This document shows positions 7,291 through 14,636 of a stretch of 64,000 nucleotides of DNA, piece by piece. The notes beneath the pieces are model-generated. The model had not been told where the DNA came from. It worked only from the letters and a program-made list of their open reading frames with translations, and made no database searches. How positions within the stretch are numbered: the first letter of the stretch is position 1; every line of letters starts with the position of its first letter. The DNA comes from an uncultured Clostridia bacterium (GTDB lineage Bacteria; Bacillota; Clostridia; Oscillospirales; Oscillospiraceae): positions 1 through 64,000 of the forward strand of contig CAMWFH010000002.1 of NCBI GenBank assembly GCA_947173485.1, in the 5' to 3' direction. A program made the translations under genes and the position numbers.

Positions 7291-9258
7291 TTACCGTGAC
7301 ATCAGCTGCTGGCGGACCTCATCCACCGTGGGCTGGAGCTGCTCATAAAATGGGAGATTGTTTCCTTGTTGATATAGGTCGGGGATATACTCGATCAACT
7401 CAAAGCGAGCCAGGTCGCGCTGGTATTGCTCTACAGCCTGATAAAATTCTTCCAGTTCATCGGGGGTAAGTTCGTAGTCGAAATTGCCGTTGGCACTGAA
7501 GTCTCCCGCAGAATAATAGTATTCAAAACGCTCTGTTAAGCCGCTAAAGGAACATCCCTCCCCTTCTCCTGCATGTCTCCACTCCGTATCGTAGAGAAAA
7601 ACATCCCCGGTGACTGTATCTCGATAAAGGCTTTCGTATGGAAATGTAAGCACTTCTTCATGAATGAGGGTGCGTTCCCAGGAAGTACCCTTCCAGGAGT
7701 AAGCGACAGCTTGAAAGTCATCCATGATAAAAAGCAATTCCTCTGATCCATCCTGATCCATGTCAATGAGTTTGCCATATACTACATCTCCAGGTTCGCT
7801 TGCCAATACTGTGCGCTCCAGATCGGCGCCGTCCCAAGTGTAATATTCCGTTCGCAGGCCATCAGAAGTTCTGTCTAAAATCATGAATAGCTCGTCTTTG
7901 CCGTTCTGGTTCACATCGATCAGCCGGGTATATATACGCTGAGGTCCATCGCTGTATCTCTCGTAGCTGACAAAAGCGGAGAGCAGTGCTTGCTTGCGGC
8001 GAACATCATCGGGGAAAGCTGGACAGAGATTTTCTTGAGCCATTTCATCCTTTTCAGCCTCATCGCTTAGCCAGTCCCAATCGGACTCCTGCGGTTCTCC
8101 ATAGTTCTCCAACAGGTTAAAGGTTCTGTTTTCAAAAGAGAAGCGCCAAAGATTTTCAAAAACAACGCCGCCCTCCGCATAGTTAGCGTACAGCCGGATG
8201 GCTTGCCCTGTCCCATCCTCAATCAGGCGGTATTGATTTACGTCAAAGAGTCCATCGGAATGACAGGCCGTTACATCAAGCGTGTCATACAAAACAGGAT
8301 AGCCCATAGATTGGCCGTAAACTTCTATTTTTTGAATGGGAGCAGCATCATAAATACCAATGTTAGATTTCGACTCTTCCCAACGGTAAGAATAGAAGCG
8401 GAAAACCATGATCAGCTCCTGAGTCCCATCTCCATCCAGGTCAGTCAAAAAGGCGTCGGACAGGCCGGCGTCAGCGGAGTAACTGATTCCGTTGGCGGTG
8501 TAGGTTGAGCCTGCCGCCGCATAGTGGTCATAAACGGTCTGCTGCGCAATGATTTCCTGATATGCTTCCTGCAGGCGCTGAGCGGGGTCTGGAGGATTAA
8601 GAACGTCGAGGCCGGAGGCTTCCAGTATGGCGGCGCTCAAAGCATCATCGTTTTCCAGATCTGTCAGCACAAAGGGGGGAATATATTCCTCAGCAAAGGG
8701 GTAGACGGTAATTTCTGTCTCCCCGCTTTCGCTAACCGTGACCTCGACCATCTCACCGGCACTGACCTGAACACGCTCCCTAGTTGCGGTGGCCTGGGCC
8801 TCCGCAGTGCCCTCCAGAAGGAATACCTGAGCGCCCCGATCTCCATTGCTGACCACCCACCCGCAGGTGCCACGGATACCCAAGGCCATAGTGGAGGTGC
8901 GGATGTTCATGCTCTCATCATCGGCCAGCGGCTGAGCAACATTGAAGAATAGGCTCCCAGACTTGACCTCAATATCCAGTTTTCTGTCCTCTTTCGTGAT
9001 GGCAATCTCGCTGTCCTCGTCCAACTTGGCCAGTTTCACGCTGTCCAGGTCGATCCATGCGTAGCTTTCAGATTGGGTGTCTACCCCGTAGCCGGAGTAT
9101 AGACCGTCTCTGAGGGCAATGTCCTTGCCCTCGCCGTCAGACACGCCTACCGTCCCTTCGGTTTTGCGCAGGTGCATGGTAGTGGCGGAAGTCCCGCCTC
9201 CGCAGGAGGTCAGCAGCAGAGACAATGCCAGGATTAAAGCGAGAATTCTCTTTTCCAT
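7291..9258 (-). CDS. FecR-domain lipoprotein with DxDxDG repeats, 655 aa
   Basis: The start at 9258 (MEKRILALIL) follows AAGGAGAG; the frame extends nine codons further without a better site. The lipobox is LLTSC with Cys19. Residues about 28-185 match the FecR domain (LDIEVKSGSLFFNVA, then RTSTMALGIRGTCGWV at 121-136), which in other proteins senses or scaffolds at the surface. The rest has three DxDxDG-type calcium-loop motifs followed by Glu-Leu: DLDGDGTQEL (273-282), DVNQNGKDEL (448-457) and DMDQDGSEEL (499-508), as in FG-GAP/VCBS-like repeats. The exact function is unknown; no FecI/FecA partners are nearby. Confidence 0.85.
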   Translation of the reverse strand: MEKRILALILALSLLLTSCGGGTSATTMHLRKTEGTVGVSDGEGKDIALRDGLYSGYGVDTQSESYAWIDLDSVKLAKLDEDSEIAITKEDRKLDIEVKSGSLFFNVAQPLADDESMNIRTSTMALGIRGTCGWVVSNGDRGAQVFLLEGTAEAQATATRERVQVSAGEMVEVTVSESGETEITVYPFAEEYIPPFVLTDLENDDALSAAILEASGLDVLNPPDPAQRLQEAYQEIIAQQTVYDHYAAAGSTYTANGISYSADAGLSDAFLTDLDGDGTQELIMVFRFYSYRWEESKSNIGIYDAAPIQKIEVYGQSMGYPVLYDTLDVTACHSDGLFDVNQYRLIEDGTGQAIRLYANYAEGGVVFENLWRFSFENRTFNLLENYGEPQESDWDWLSDEAEKDEMAQENLCPAFPDDVRRKQALLSAFVSYERYSDGPQRIYTRLIDVNQNGKDELFMILDRTSDGLRTEYYTWDGADLERTVLASEPGDVVYGKLIDMDQDGSEELLFIMDDFQAVAYSWKGTSWERTLIHEEVLTFPYESLYRDTVTGDVFLYDTEWRHAGEGEGCSFSGLTERFEYYYSAGDFSANGNFDYELTPDELEEFYQAVEQYQRDLARFELIEYIPDLYQQGNNLPFYEQLQPTVDEVRQQLMSR

Positions 9259-9909
9259 CGAAATCTCTCCTTTTTGGAATGTCATATCACGTTGAAATTA
9301 TGTATTATTGTACCCAAATGGGTTATATCTGTCAATGCCCCCTTGTCTCTGCCCTCAGCTTGTTTTGCGTGCATCAGTACTGCTCCTAGTGAAACTTTGT
9401 TGTTTTAACATTCACTGCGCTGTTTTAATATTATCTGAAATTGAATGCAGCTACACTGATTTGATTTGATAAATTCTTTGGGTTGTTGAAATCTCGACTG
9501 CGTTGTCTTAATAGTGTCTGATTTGAAAGCATCTGCGCTGTGCTGCTGTAATTTGAACTTTGTTATTTTAATCGACTCTGACGGTATGAAAGTTTCTGTG
9601 TTTGAGGCGAGCGCAGCGTGGGGTATGGGTGCGCAACCGCATATTTTGTTTGACTTTGCTTTTTCTCTATGAAGGTGCGGAACTCAGTTCAAGCCTGCCC
9701 CAAATCATCAGTTGATTAATGGCGTTTACCATCTTTGAGTAAATTGTGTAAGAAAATGTTTAACAACTATTGTTGGTTTTAAGCGTTTTCTTAACTTGCC
9801 AGTCTCTTTTCGCTGCTGGCGGCGGTTTTTCCCGTCATGCCAGAAAAATGCGGGGGTACTGGAGGCTGGTGAATTGATTAAATTCTGTTTCAGGGAGGTG
9901 ATCGGTCAT
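9259..9909. repeat. 650-base intergenic region with degenerate direct repeats
   Basis: No gene is visible. Between 9394 and 9600 a motif close to CTGCGYTGTTTTAATA recurs: ACTTTGTTGTTTTAAC (9394), CTGCGCTGTTTTAATA (9415), CTGCGTTGTCTTAATA (9498), ACTTTGTTATTTTAAT (9557), usually followed by TCTGA and TTGAA-like words. The stretch 9600-9900 has nothing recognisable except the ribosome binding site of the next gene. Confidence 0.5.
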
Positions 9910-10614
9910 ATGCGAAATTTTTTCAGAGAATTGAGGAACTGTGAAGATGTTATTTTGAGTGAAGACGCCCTTTTCACCAATCTGGCGGGGGAGAGTGAGC
10001 CATACCAGGAGGATACAAAGAAAACGCTGTGTGAAGTAATCAGTATCGTTTCCTCCGGTATGTATTTCCGCACAAATTCTCCCAGTTATTTCATTGTTAA
10101 AAACTTTCGACTTGGGCCGTCCAGGTTGGCGGCGTTATGGAACGAGAAGCATCCAGATGATCGAAAAGCTGAGAGCACTTGGAGATCACAAGTCTATTCC
10201 GTGTCCCAGAAGTTTTTCAGATTGTTTGGAGACGACTTCTTTCAAGTTTTTGTCTCTCAGGATATGGCTGGACTTGAGCGGATCAGGGGTATCCTCGCTC
10301 TGCTGTCGATCCCTGAACTGGAGTCTTGGGAACTGCTTGTCGGCGAAGTCGACAAGTATTGCGAGGGATACCAGGGAGATAATTTCACCTTTGCAGAGTG
10401 CGAAAAGGAGCTGCGGTTTTTGAGACGTATGTTGCGATGCCGCTTGATCCCTGAGATGGAGGCTCTGGATGGGTGTAAGCTCCAATATCTAAAATGGGTT
10501 TTGGATAAGCCTGTTCTGAACTTTCAGGACTTCTCTATCAACAGAGATAAAGTGGAGGCTTTGTCAGCCCTCGGGGTACCTGAAATCGTCATCGGGAAAT
10601 CGCTCAAACTGTAA
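9910..10614 (+). CDS. hypothetical protein, 234 aa
   Basis: Not recognised. The ATG at 9910 is preceded by GGGAGGTGAT at 8 bases, which is a near-ideal ribosome binding site, so the longer open frame from 9796 is not used. The protein is soluble and mainly helical. Residues about 70-110 (SPSYFIVKNFRLGPSRLAAL, then ESTWRSQVYSVSQKFF) resemble a DNA-binding helical bundle, and the end (NRDKVEALSALGVPEIVIGK) may be another small domain, but no family can be named. An intrinsic terminator follows at 10722. It precedes the serine recombinase gene. Confidence 0.7.
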   Translation: MRNFFRELRNCEDVILSEDALFTNLAGESEPYQEDTKKTLCEVISIVSSGMYFRTNSPSYFIVKNFRLGPSRLAALWNEKHPDDRKAESTWRSQVYSVSQKFFRLFGDDFFQVFVSQDMAGLERIRGILALLSIPELESWELLVGEVDKYCEGYQGDNFTFAECEKELRFLRRMLRCRLIPEMEALDGCKLQYLKWVLDKPVLNFQDFSINRDKVEALSALGVPEIVIGKSLKL

Positions 10615-10642
10615 ATAACCGCCAAAAAAATCGTTTGAATTT

Positions 10643-10658
10643 GTAGCATTTTAGCTAC
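10643..10658. other. small inverted repeat in the recombinase upstream region
   Basis: GTAGC and GCTAC flank a 6-base loop. Together with the stem GGGCG/CGCCC near 10786 it lies upstream of the resolvase gene, where resolution (res) sites are usually found. This is only a candidate. Confidence 0.25.
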
Positions 10659-10721
10659 TTCCCATTTACTGCGGTCAAGAGTTATAGTACACCAAACAGT
10701 CCGAAAACCTATGAATTAACG

Positions 10722-10745
10722 GGCCAGCGGCTCTGGCCTTTTTGG
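10722..10745 (+). terminator. intrinsic terminator
   Basis: GGCCAG and CTGGCC arms with a CGGCT loop (10722-10738) are followed by a run of T. It ends the transcript of the gene at 9910. Confidence 0.75.
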
Positions 10746-10859
10746 GTGCTGGAACTGCGTTCAAAAACCTGTGGGTTTTCCTTTACGGGCGTTCGCCCAT
10801 GTGTGGGGACGTTTACGAACGGCGGTAACTCTATAAAAATTGGGAGGTGGCTGTTTTCT

Positions 10860-11468
10860 GTGCAAAAAGAGTTTGGCTATGCCAGAGTTTCCACGGTTCA
10901 GCAACACGAGGACAGACAGGTTCAGGCGTTGCTGGAATATGGCGTTGAGGAGCGCAATATCATTGTGGACAAGGAGTCAGGCAAGGACTTCAATCGGGTT
11001 GGCTACCTCTCCTTGAAAGAGAATATGCTTCGCCGGGGCGATACCCTGGTAATCAGCGAATTGGATCGATTGGGTCGCAATAAGGCGATGATTAAAAACG
11101 AGCTTGAATGGTTCAAGTCTGAGGGCATCCGTGTCAAGATTTTGAATGTGCCGACAACCTTGCTGAATTGCGAAGGTCAGGACTGGGTACTTGATATGGT
11201 GTCCAACATCCTGATTGAAGTGATGGCCAGCGTAGCCGAGGAGGAGCGTGTCAAGATCCACCGGCGGCAGGAGGAAGGCATTGCTGTTGCCAAGGCCAAA
11301 GGGGTAGTATTCGGCAGACCCCCAATAAGCAAGCCAGACAACTACGAGGCGGTCATGGCCTTGGTTGACTCCGGCCAGCTTAAGTCTGTGGAGGCTATGC
11401 GGGAACTGGGTGTGAAGAAGACCACTTTTTACAAATTGCGGCAAGCCTACTGGCAGGCCGCTGATTGA
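10860..11468 (+). CDS. small serine recombinase (resolvase/invertase family), 202 aa
   Basis: A site-specific recombinase. The GTG start at 10860 is chosen because the catalytic domain begins at once (FGYARVST) and GGGAGGTGG lies upstream. The nucleophilic Ser is in YARVST, followed by the family motifs QVQALLEYGV, ELDRLGRN and an E-helix (VLDMVSNILIEVMASVAEEE). GVVFGRPP begins the C-terminal arm, and residues about 160-200 form a Hin-type helix-turn-helix (SVEAMRELGVKKTTFYKLRQ). At about 200 residues it belongs to the small resolvases, not to the large recombinases (about 500 aa) such as SpoIVCA that excise skin. It may resolve dimers or invert DNA within the element. Confidence 0.92.
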   Translation: MQKEFGYARVSTVQQHEDRQVQALLEYGVEERNIIVDKESGKDFNRVGYLSLKENMLRRGDTLVISELDRLGRNKAMIKNELEWFKSEGIRVKILNVPTTLLNCEGQDWVLDMVSNILIEVMASVAEEERVKIHRRQEEGIAVAKAKGVVFGRPPISKPDNYEAVMALVDSGQLKSVEAMRELGVKKTTFYKLRQAYWQAAD

Positions 11469-11517
11469 ACACAAGGTGCTTTTCAGGTACATATCTGTTT
11501 ACGAAGGAGGGGTATTT

Positions 11518-11796
11518 GTGTTGACGGAGTTGATTCGTAGTTTTTGTCAGGAGAATAATTTCAAGGTCTATGAGGGGTGCTCAGGGCGCATGATGTTCGG
11601 CAAGAAAACCATCGGTATTATTCTGAAGCCAGACCAAAATCTTTTTGATGTTTTTGCACAGTTGACCCGCTATCTGGAGTCGAAAGATTTCGAAGACCCG
11701 TTCATGGAACTTGGGGGGGTCTCCATCGACGACCTTGGGTTGGACGCACTAATTTACTTTCCTAATATACGAGACTATCAGCCGCCGCAGCCGTAG
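11518..11796 (+). CDS. hypothetical protein, 92 aa
   Basis: The GTG at 11518 lies 7 bases after GAAGGAGG (11503-11510), so translation is well supported; TTG at 11521 is an alternative. The protein is small, soluble and unrecognised, with an alpha/beta pattern (TIGIILKPDQNLFDVFAQLT). It follows the recombinase by 49 bases and may share its transcript, which ends at the hairpin at 11807. Confidence 0.65.
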   Translation: MLTELIRSFCQENNFKVYEGCSGRMMFGKKTIGIILKPDQNLFDVFAQLTRYLESKDFEDPFMELGGVSIDDLGLDALIYFPNIRDYQPPQP

Positions 11797-11806
11797 GAAA
11801 TACTGT

Positions 11807-11862
11807 AAAAAGCCCGCTGGATAGAGTGTGTGATGCCTCACATTCGTTCCAGTGGGCTTTCA
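11807..11862 (+). terminator. branched hairpin, terminator
   Basis: AAAGCCCGCTGGA pairs with TCCAGTGGGCTTT (about 11809-11860) around an internal small hairpin (GTGTGA/TCACAT). It ends the recombinase and 11518 transcripts. The T tract is provided by the arm itself. Confidence 0.55.
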
Positions 11863-11997
11863 TTAAAGGCTCAGTTAGGCATTCTCTCGCGAAATGGCCG
11901 TTGTGGTTCTTCAGCAGGTACTTTTCTCTATTTTCGGATGAGTTGGCTCATAGCCTTTGTAAATTTTGTGGCGCAAGCTGCGCAAAAGGAGGCCAAC

Positions 11998-12042
11998 ATG
12001 AGTCAGTTTGATTTTATCTGTGTAGGAGGTGGGGCGGTATGA
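11998..12042 (+). CDS. 14-codon leader peptide coupled to the next gene
   Basis: A short frame, MSQFDFICVGGGAV, starts at ATG 11998 after a near-perfect AAAGGAGG (about 11986-11993). Its stop codon overlaps the ATG of the 72-residue gene at 12039 (ATGA type overlap), and its own Gly codons provide the GGAGGTGGGG that serves as ribosome binding site of that gene. It could be a real tiny protein or a translational coupler. Confidence 0.5.
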   Translation: MSQFDFICVGGGAV

Positions 12043-12257
12043 TGGACAAGGCTAAAGCATACGCTCCTAAACGGGGAGGTGTTGTGGTGGAAGATACCGC
12101 ATATGGATTCGATATCGTTGTACATCATCCCGCGAACACTGCCGAACTGGAGCGGCGTGTCGCACAGGCCCATGCCGATGCTATCATCGACAAAGTGAAG
12201 AAGCTGGACTGCTCCGCCCAGCAAAAGAAAAAACTGATCGATGCCATCAGCGCATAA
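12039..12257 (+). CDS. hypothetical small protein, 72 aa
   Basis: Unknown function. Two ATG codons (12039, 12042) follow GTAGGAGGTGGGG. The protein has a short beta-rich start (GGVVVEDTAYGFDIVVHH) and a charged helical second half (LERRVAQAHADAIIDKVKKL), with no Cys and no membrane span. Its translation is probably coupled to the 14-codon frame at 11998. It is followed at once by an intrinsic terminator. Confidence 0.65.
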   Translation: MMDKAKAYAPKRGGVVVEDTAYGFDIVVHHPANTAELERRVAQAHADAIIDKVKKLDCSAQQKKKLIDAISA

Positions 12258-12261
12258 AAAC

Positions 12262-12297
12262 AGTGGGAGCTGGGTCGTCCAGCTCCCATTACTTTTT
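12262..12297 (+). terminator. intrinsic terminator
   Basis: AGTGGGAGCTGG (12262-12273) pairs with CCAGCTCCCATT (12279-12290), followed by ACTTTTT. It ends the small gene at 12039. Confidence 0.85.
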
Positions 12298-12330
12298 ATA
12301 AGTTATATCTGATACATCAGCAAAATTCGA

Positions 12331-12360
12331 TTGACGAAAAGATACGTTATGTGTTATCTT
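12331..12360 (+). promoter_or_regulatory. promoter candidate
   Basis: TTGACG (12331-12336), an 18-base spacer and TATCTT (12355-12360) lie just before the ATPase gene. The match is moderate. Confidence 0.4.
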
Positions 12361-12383
12361 ATATGAGAGAGGAGTTGGCAGCT

Positions 12384-13559
12384 ATGATTATCCGAGAGAA
12401 TTATTTGGCGAAAATTCGTCCATTCATTGGCAAGGACATCATCAAGGTGCTGACCGGCATTCGGCGTGGCGGCAAAAGCGTCCTGCTGGAACAAATTCGT
12501 GACGAGATAAGCAGCCCCAACACCATCTTTCTGAACTTTGAGGATTTGGGCAACCAACGCCTATGTGAATACAATGCCCTGCACGATTATGTCTGTGAGA
12601 AGATAGGCGATAGTAAGGAACAATTCTACCTGTTCTTTGACGAGATACAGGAAGTGCAGGGTTGGGAGAAAGCGGTCAATTCCCTGCGGGTGAAGTTCCA
12701 TGCTGACATCTACATCACCGGCTCCAACTCCCGTCTGCTGTCCGGCGAGTTGGCGACCTATATCACCGGGCGGTATATCTCCTTTGTTGTATATCCTTTT
12801 TCTTTTACAGAGTTCCAAATGGCTGATCCCACCATGACTTTCGACCAATACGTCCAATATGGCGGTATGCCGTTCCTGTCCAGCATCAATTTTGAGCCAG
12901 AGATCAGCAAAAACTATCTCCAGGATATCTTCAATTCGGTAGTGCTGAAGGATATTGTCAAGCGCAACAATATCCGTGACGTTGACCTTTTGGAGCGCAT
13001 CATTGCTTATGCCCTAGCCAACGTGGGCAGGAGCTTTTCGGCTACCAGCATCTCCAAGTTCTTCAAGGCGGAGAGCCGCACCGTGGCACCTGAAACGATT
13101 CTGAACTATCTGAAAGCCTGTGAGGAAGCCTATCTTCTGTACCGTCTCAAGAGCCAGGACATCAACGGTAAGAAGGTGTTGAAGGTCAATGAGAAATACT
13201 ATGTGGCAGACCATGGGCTGCGGGAGGCAGTCATTGGAGAAAATCTGCAAAATATAGAGATTGTCCTGGAAAACATTGTGGGCTTGGAGCTGCTCCGCCG
13301 GGGGTACAAGGTCAGTGTCGGACGTGTGGGGACAAAGGAAGTCGACTTCGTGGGCGAAAAGCAAGGGGACAAGCTGTATATCCAGGTCTGTTATCTGCTC
13401 AGTGATGAGGCCACCATCCAGCGGGAATTTGGTTCTCTGTTGGAGGTCAGGGACAACTACCCCAAGTTGGTTTTGTATCGGGAAGGCTCTTTCCGGGGGA
13501 ACTATGAGGGTATCCCGGCAGTCAGGATTGAGGACTGGCTGAGGGGGAAAAGTGAATAA
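12384..13559 (+). CDS. AAA ATPase, AAA_14/DUF4143 family, 391 aa
   Basis: Family members are ATPases common in accessory DNA, with unclear cellular role. Walker A is GIRRGGKSVLL (about residues 20-30), Walker B is LFFDEIQ, sensor 1 is ITGSNS, and YITGRYISFVVYPFSF follows. The C-terminal third carries the DUF4143 domain (ISKNYLQDIFNSVVLKDIVK) and a restriction-like fold start (VGLELLRRGYKVSVGRVGTKEVDFV), ending with IQVCYLLSD typical of the family. The ATG at 12384 follows AGAGGAG; in-frame ATG 12363 and GTG 12351 are alternatives. It stands alone after a terminator. Confidence 0.9.
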   Translation: MIIRENYLAKIRPFIGKDIIKVLTGIRRGGKSVLLEQIRDEISSPNTIFLNFEDLGNQRLCEYNALHDYVCEKIGDSKEQFYLFFDEIQEVQGWEKAVNSLRVKFHADIYITGSNSRLLSGELATYITGRYISFVVYPFSFTEFQMADPTMTFDQYVQYGGMPFLSSINFEPEISKNYLQDIFNSVVLKDIVKRNNIRDVDLLERIIAYALANVGRSFSATSISKFFKAESRTVAPETILNYLKACEEAYLLYRLKSQDINGKKVLKVNEKYYVADHGLREAVIGENLQNIEIVLENIVGLELLRRGYKVSVGRVGTKEVDFVGEKQGDKLYIQVCYLLSDEATIQREFGSLLEVRDNYPKLVLYREGSFRGNYEGIPAVRIEDWLRGKSE

Positions 13560-13597
13560 AAGCTGTGTTATATTTCTCGGGGGAATATATTTTTTCA

Positions 13598-14002
13598 TTA
13601 TAGCTTGAATAACTTTTCCCAGGTCTGCTTGGTCATGCGCACAGGCTCTGTCTCCCAATCCCGGACGGTGGTAGTCCATACGCCAAATTTGTCCGCAAAT
13701 TCCCGCCTGGAAAGTCCCATGCGCTCCCGAAGTGTCTGGACTTGCCGCCCCTGTCCTTTGTAGAGGAAGGCGTTGTAATCATCCAGAAGATACTCCATGG
13801 GAACATCGAACAGCTCGGCCAGGGCGGAGAGCTTGTCCAAGGGGTAGTGATCCCTAGCTCCTGGTGTCTCATAGCCAGCGTATGTGCCTCTGTATAAACC
13901 GACATAAACGGCGACTTCCTGTTGTTCCAGTCCATGTACATGGCGGTAATATCGCAGCTTGTCCGCTGTGGTCGTAAGGGCTTTCGGATCGATCTGCACC
14001 AT
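13598..14002 (-). CDS. XRE-family regulator with two helix-turn-helix segments, 134 aa
   Basis: A DNA-binding protein at the end of the element. Residues about 8-60 are an XRE domain (TADKLRYYRHVHGLEQQEVA, then GTYAGYETPG and ALAELFDVPMEYLLDD). Residues about 85-132 form a second helix-turn-helix (QTLRERMGLSRREFADKFG, then TTTVRDWE). The open frame continues upstream into sigK sequence (to 14209), so the true start must lie lower; the ATG at 14002 has a modest ACGGAGCGG site, and 14098 is possible. It is the gene nearest the sigK junction and could control the element. Confidence 0.75.
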   Translation of the reverse strand: MVQIDPKALTTTADKLRYYRHVHGLEQQEVAVYVGLYRGTYAGYETPGARDHYPLDKLSALAELFDVPMEYLLDDYNAFLYKGQGRQVQTLRERMGLSRREFADKFGVWTTTVRDWETEPVRMTKQTWEKLFKL

Positions 14003-14100
14003 CCGCTCCGTTTCAGCAAACGTATGGGCCAGAAGGGGCCGGAAGCTGTGGATGTAGAGTAGCCTGACGGCAATCCCGCTGCTGGGGGTGCGGCGGCGCA

Positions 14101-14529
14101 TCATATACAGGCCGTGGGCCAAGTGGAACAACGGATACCACCGAGAGGTTTCTTTTGAGAGCGGAGTACCAATGTGTGCCATTGTGAGAGGATTGCATTC
14201 TCGATGCACCTGGCGGCGTAGGTGGCCAGCTTGGCGCCCTTGGACGGGTCGTAGCTGCTGATCCCCTTGATCAGGCCGATCGTGCCGATGGAGATCAGGT
14301 CGTCCTGGTCGGCGGACTGGGTGTAATACTTTTTCATGATGTGTGCCACCAGCCGCAGGTTGCGTTCGATCAGGACGCTCCGGGCCTCCTCGTCACCGTC
14401 GGCCAGACGGGCGATGTAGTATCGTTCCTCCTCTGCGGTCAAGGGCTTGGGGAAGGAGCTGATATTCCCTGTCAGATGCAGAGAGAGGAACAGACTGCCG
14501 CGGAGCAGCAGCGCCGCTGTTGTCAGCAT
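14101..14529 (-). CDS. sigK: sigK 5' part (mother-cell sigma factor), interrupted
   Basis: SigK directs late mother-cell transcription in sporulation. Residues 1-115 fit the family: a hydrophobic pro-region (LLLRGSLFLSLHL), FPKPLTAEEERYY, then region 2 (LIERNLRLVAHIMKKYY, DDLISIGTIGLIKGI, YDPSKGAKLATYAARCIEN). After IEN the frame diverges and stops at 14101, inside the element; regions 3 and 4, including the region 4 helix-turn-helix, are missing. The start has a strong AAAAGGAGG, and CATATACT (about 14560-14567) could be a SigE-type -10. Product would be non-functional unless the element is excised, as in B. subtilis and C. difficile. spoIVA at 60 kb shows the lineage sporulates. Confidence 0.88.
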   Translation of the reverse strand: MLTTAALLLRGSLFLSLHLTGNISSFPKPLTAEEERYYIARLADGDEEARSVLIERNLRLVAHIMKKYYTQSADQDDLISIGTIGLIKGISSYDPSKGAKLATYAARCIENAILSQWHTLVLRSQKKPLGGIRCSTWPTACI

Positions 14530-14590
14530 GGGTGGTCGCCTCCTTTTCTGTTTGTGAAAAGTATATGAGGCGACGGTCTGTCCATAGTCA

Positions 14591-14614
14591 TCCCCCCGGC
14601 ATTTGCCGGGGGGA
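14591..14614 (-). terminator. strong hairpin after the DUF5688 gene
   Basis: TCCCCCCGGC and GCCGGGGGGA flank an ATTT loop. It lies 3' of the minus-strand gene at 14637 and 5' of sigK. There is no T tract, so termination is plausible rather than certain. Confidence 0.5.
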
Positions 14615-14636
14615 CAACAGTCCTGCGCTGGAGGCC

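Larger units (their letters stand above)
1..14196. mobile_element. right-hand part of a skin-like sigK intervening element
   Basis: This lower-GC, gene-sparse stretch runs from the window edge to a sharp boundary inside sigK at about 14196. The plus-strand genes are mostly of unknown function, with XRE regulators, a small serine recombinase and lipoproteins as cargo. The sigK reading frame on the minus strand is intact through codons for A-R-C-I-E-N and then leaves the family consensus (ENEIL becomes ENAILSQW). The bases AATG at the boundary match the start of the AATGA core where skin recombines in B. subtilis. The left end is outside the window, so the length (at least 14.2 kb), the sigK 3' half and the excising recombinase are not seen. 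The alternative is a permanent disruption of sigK by an unrelated integrative element. Confidence 0.7.

Noticed and set aside
14002..14209. Upstream extension of the XRE gene into sigK sequence
   Set aside because: The extension crosses the element junction and reads sigK codons in another frame, so the real start must be within the element.
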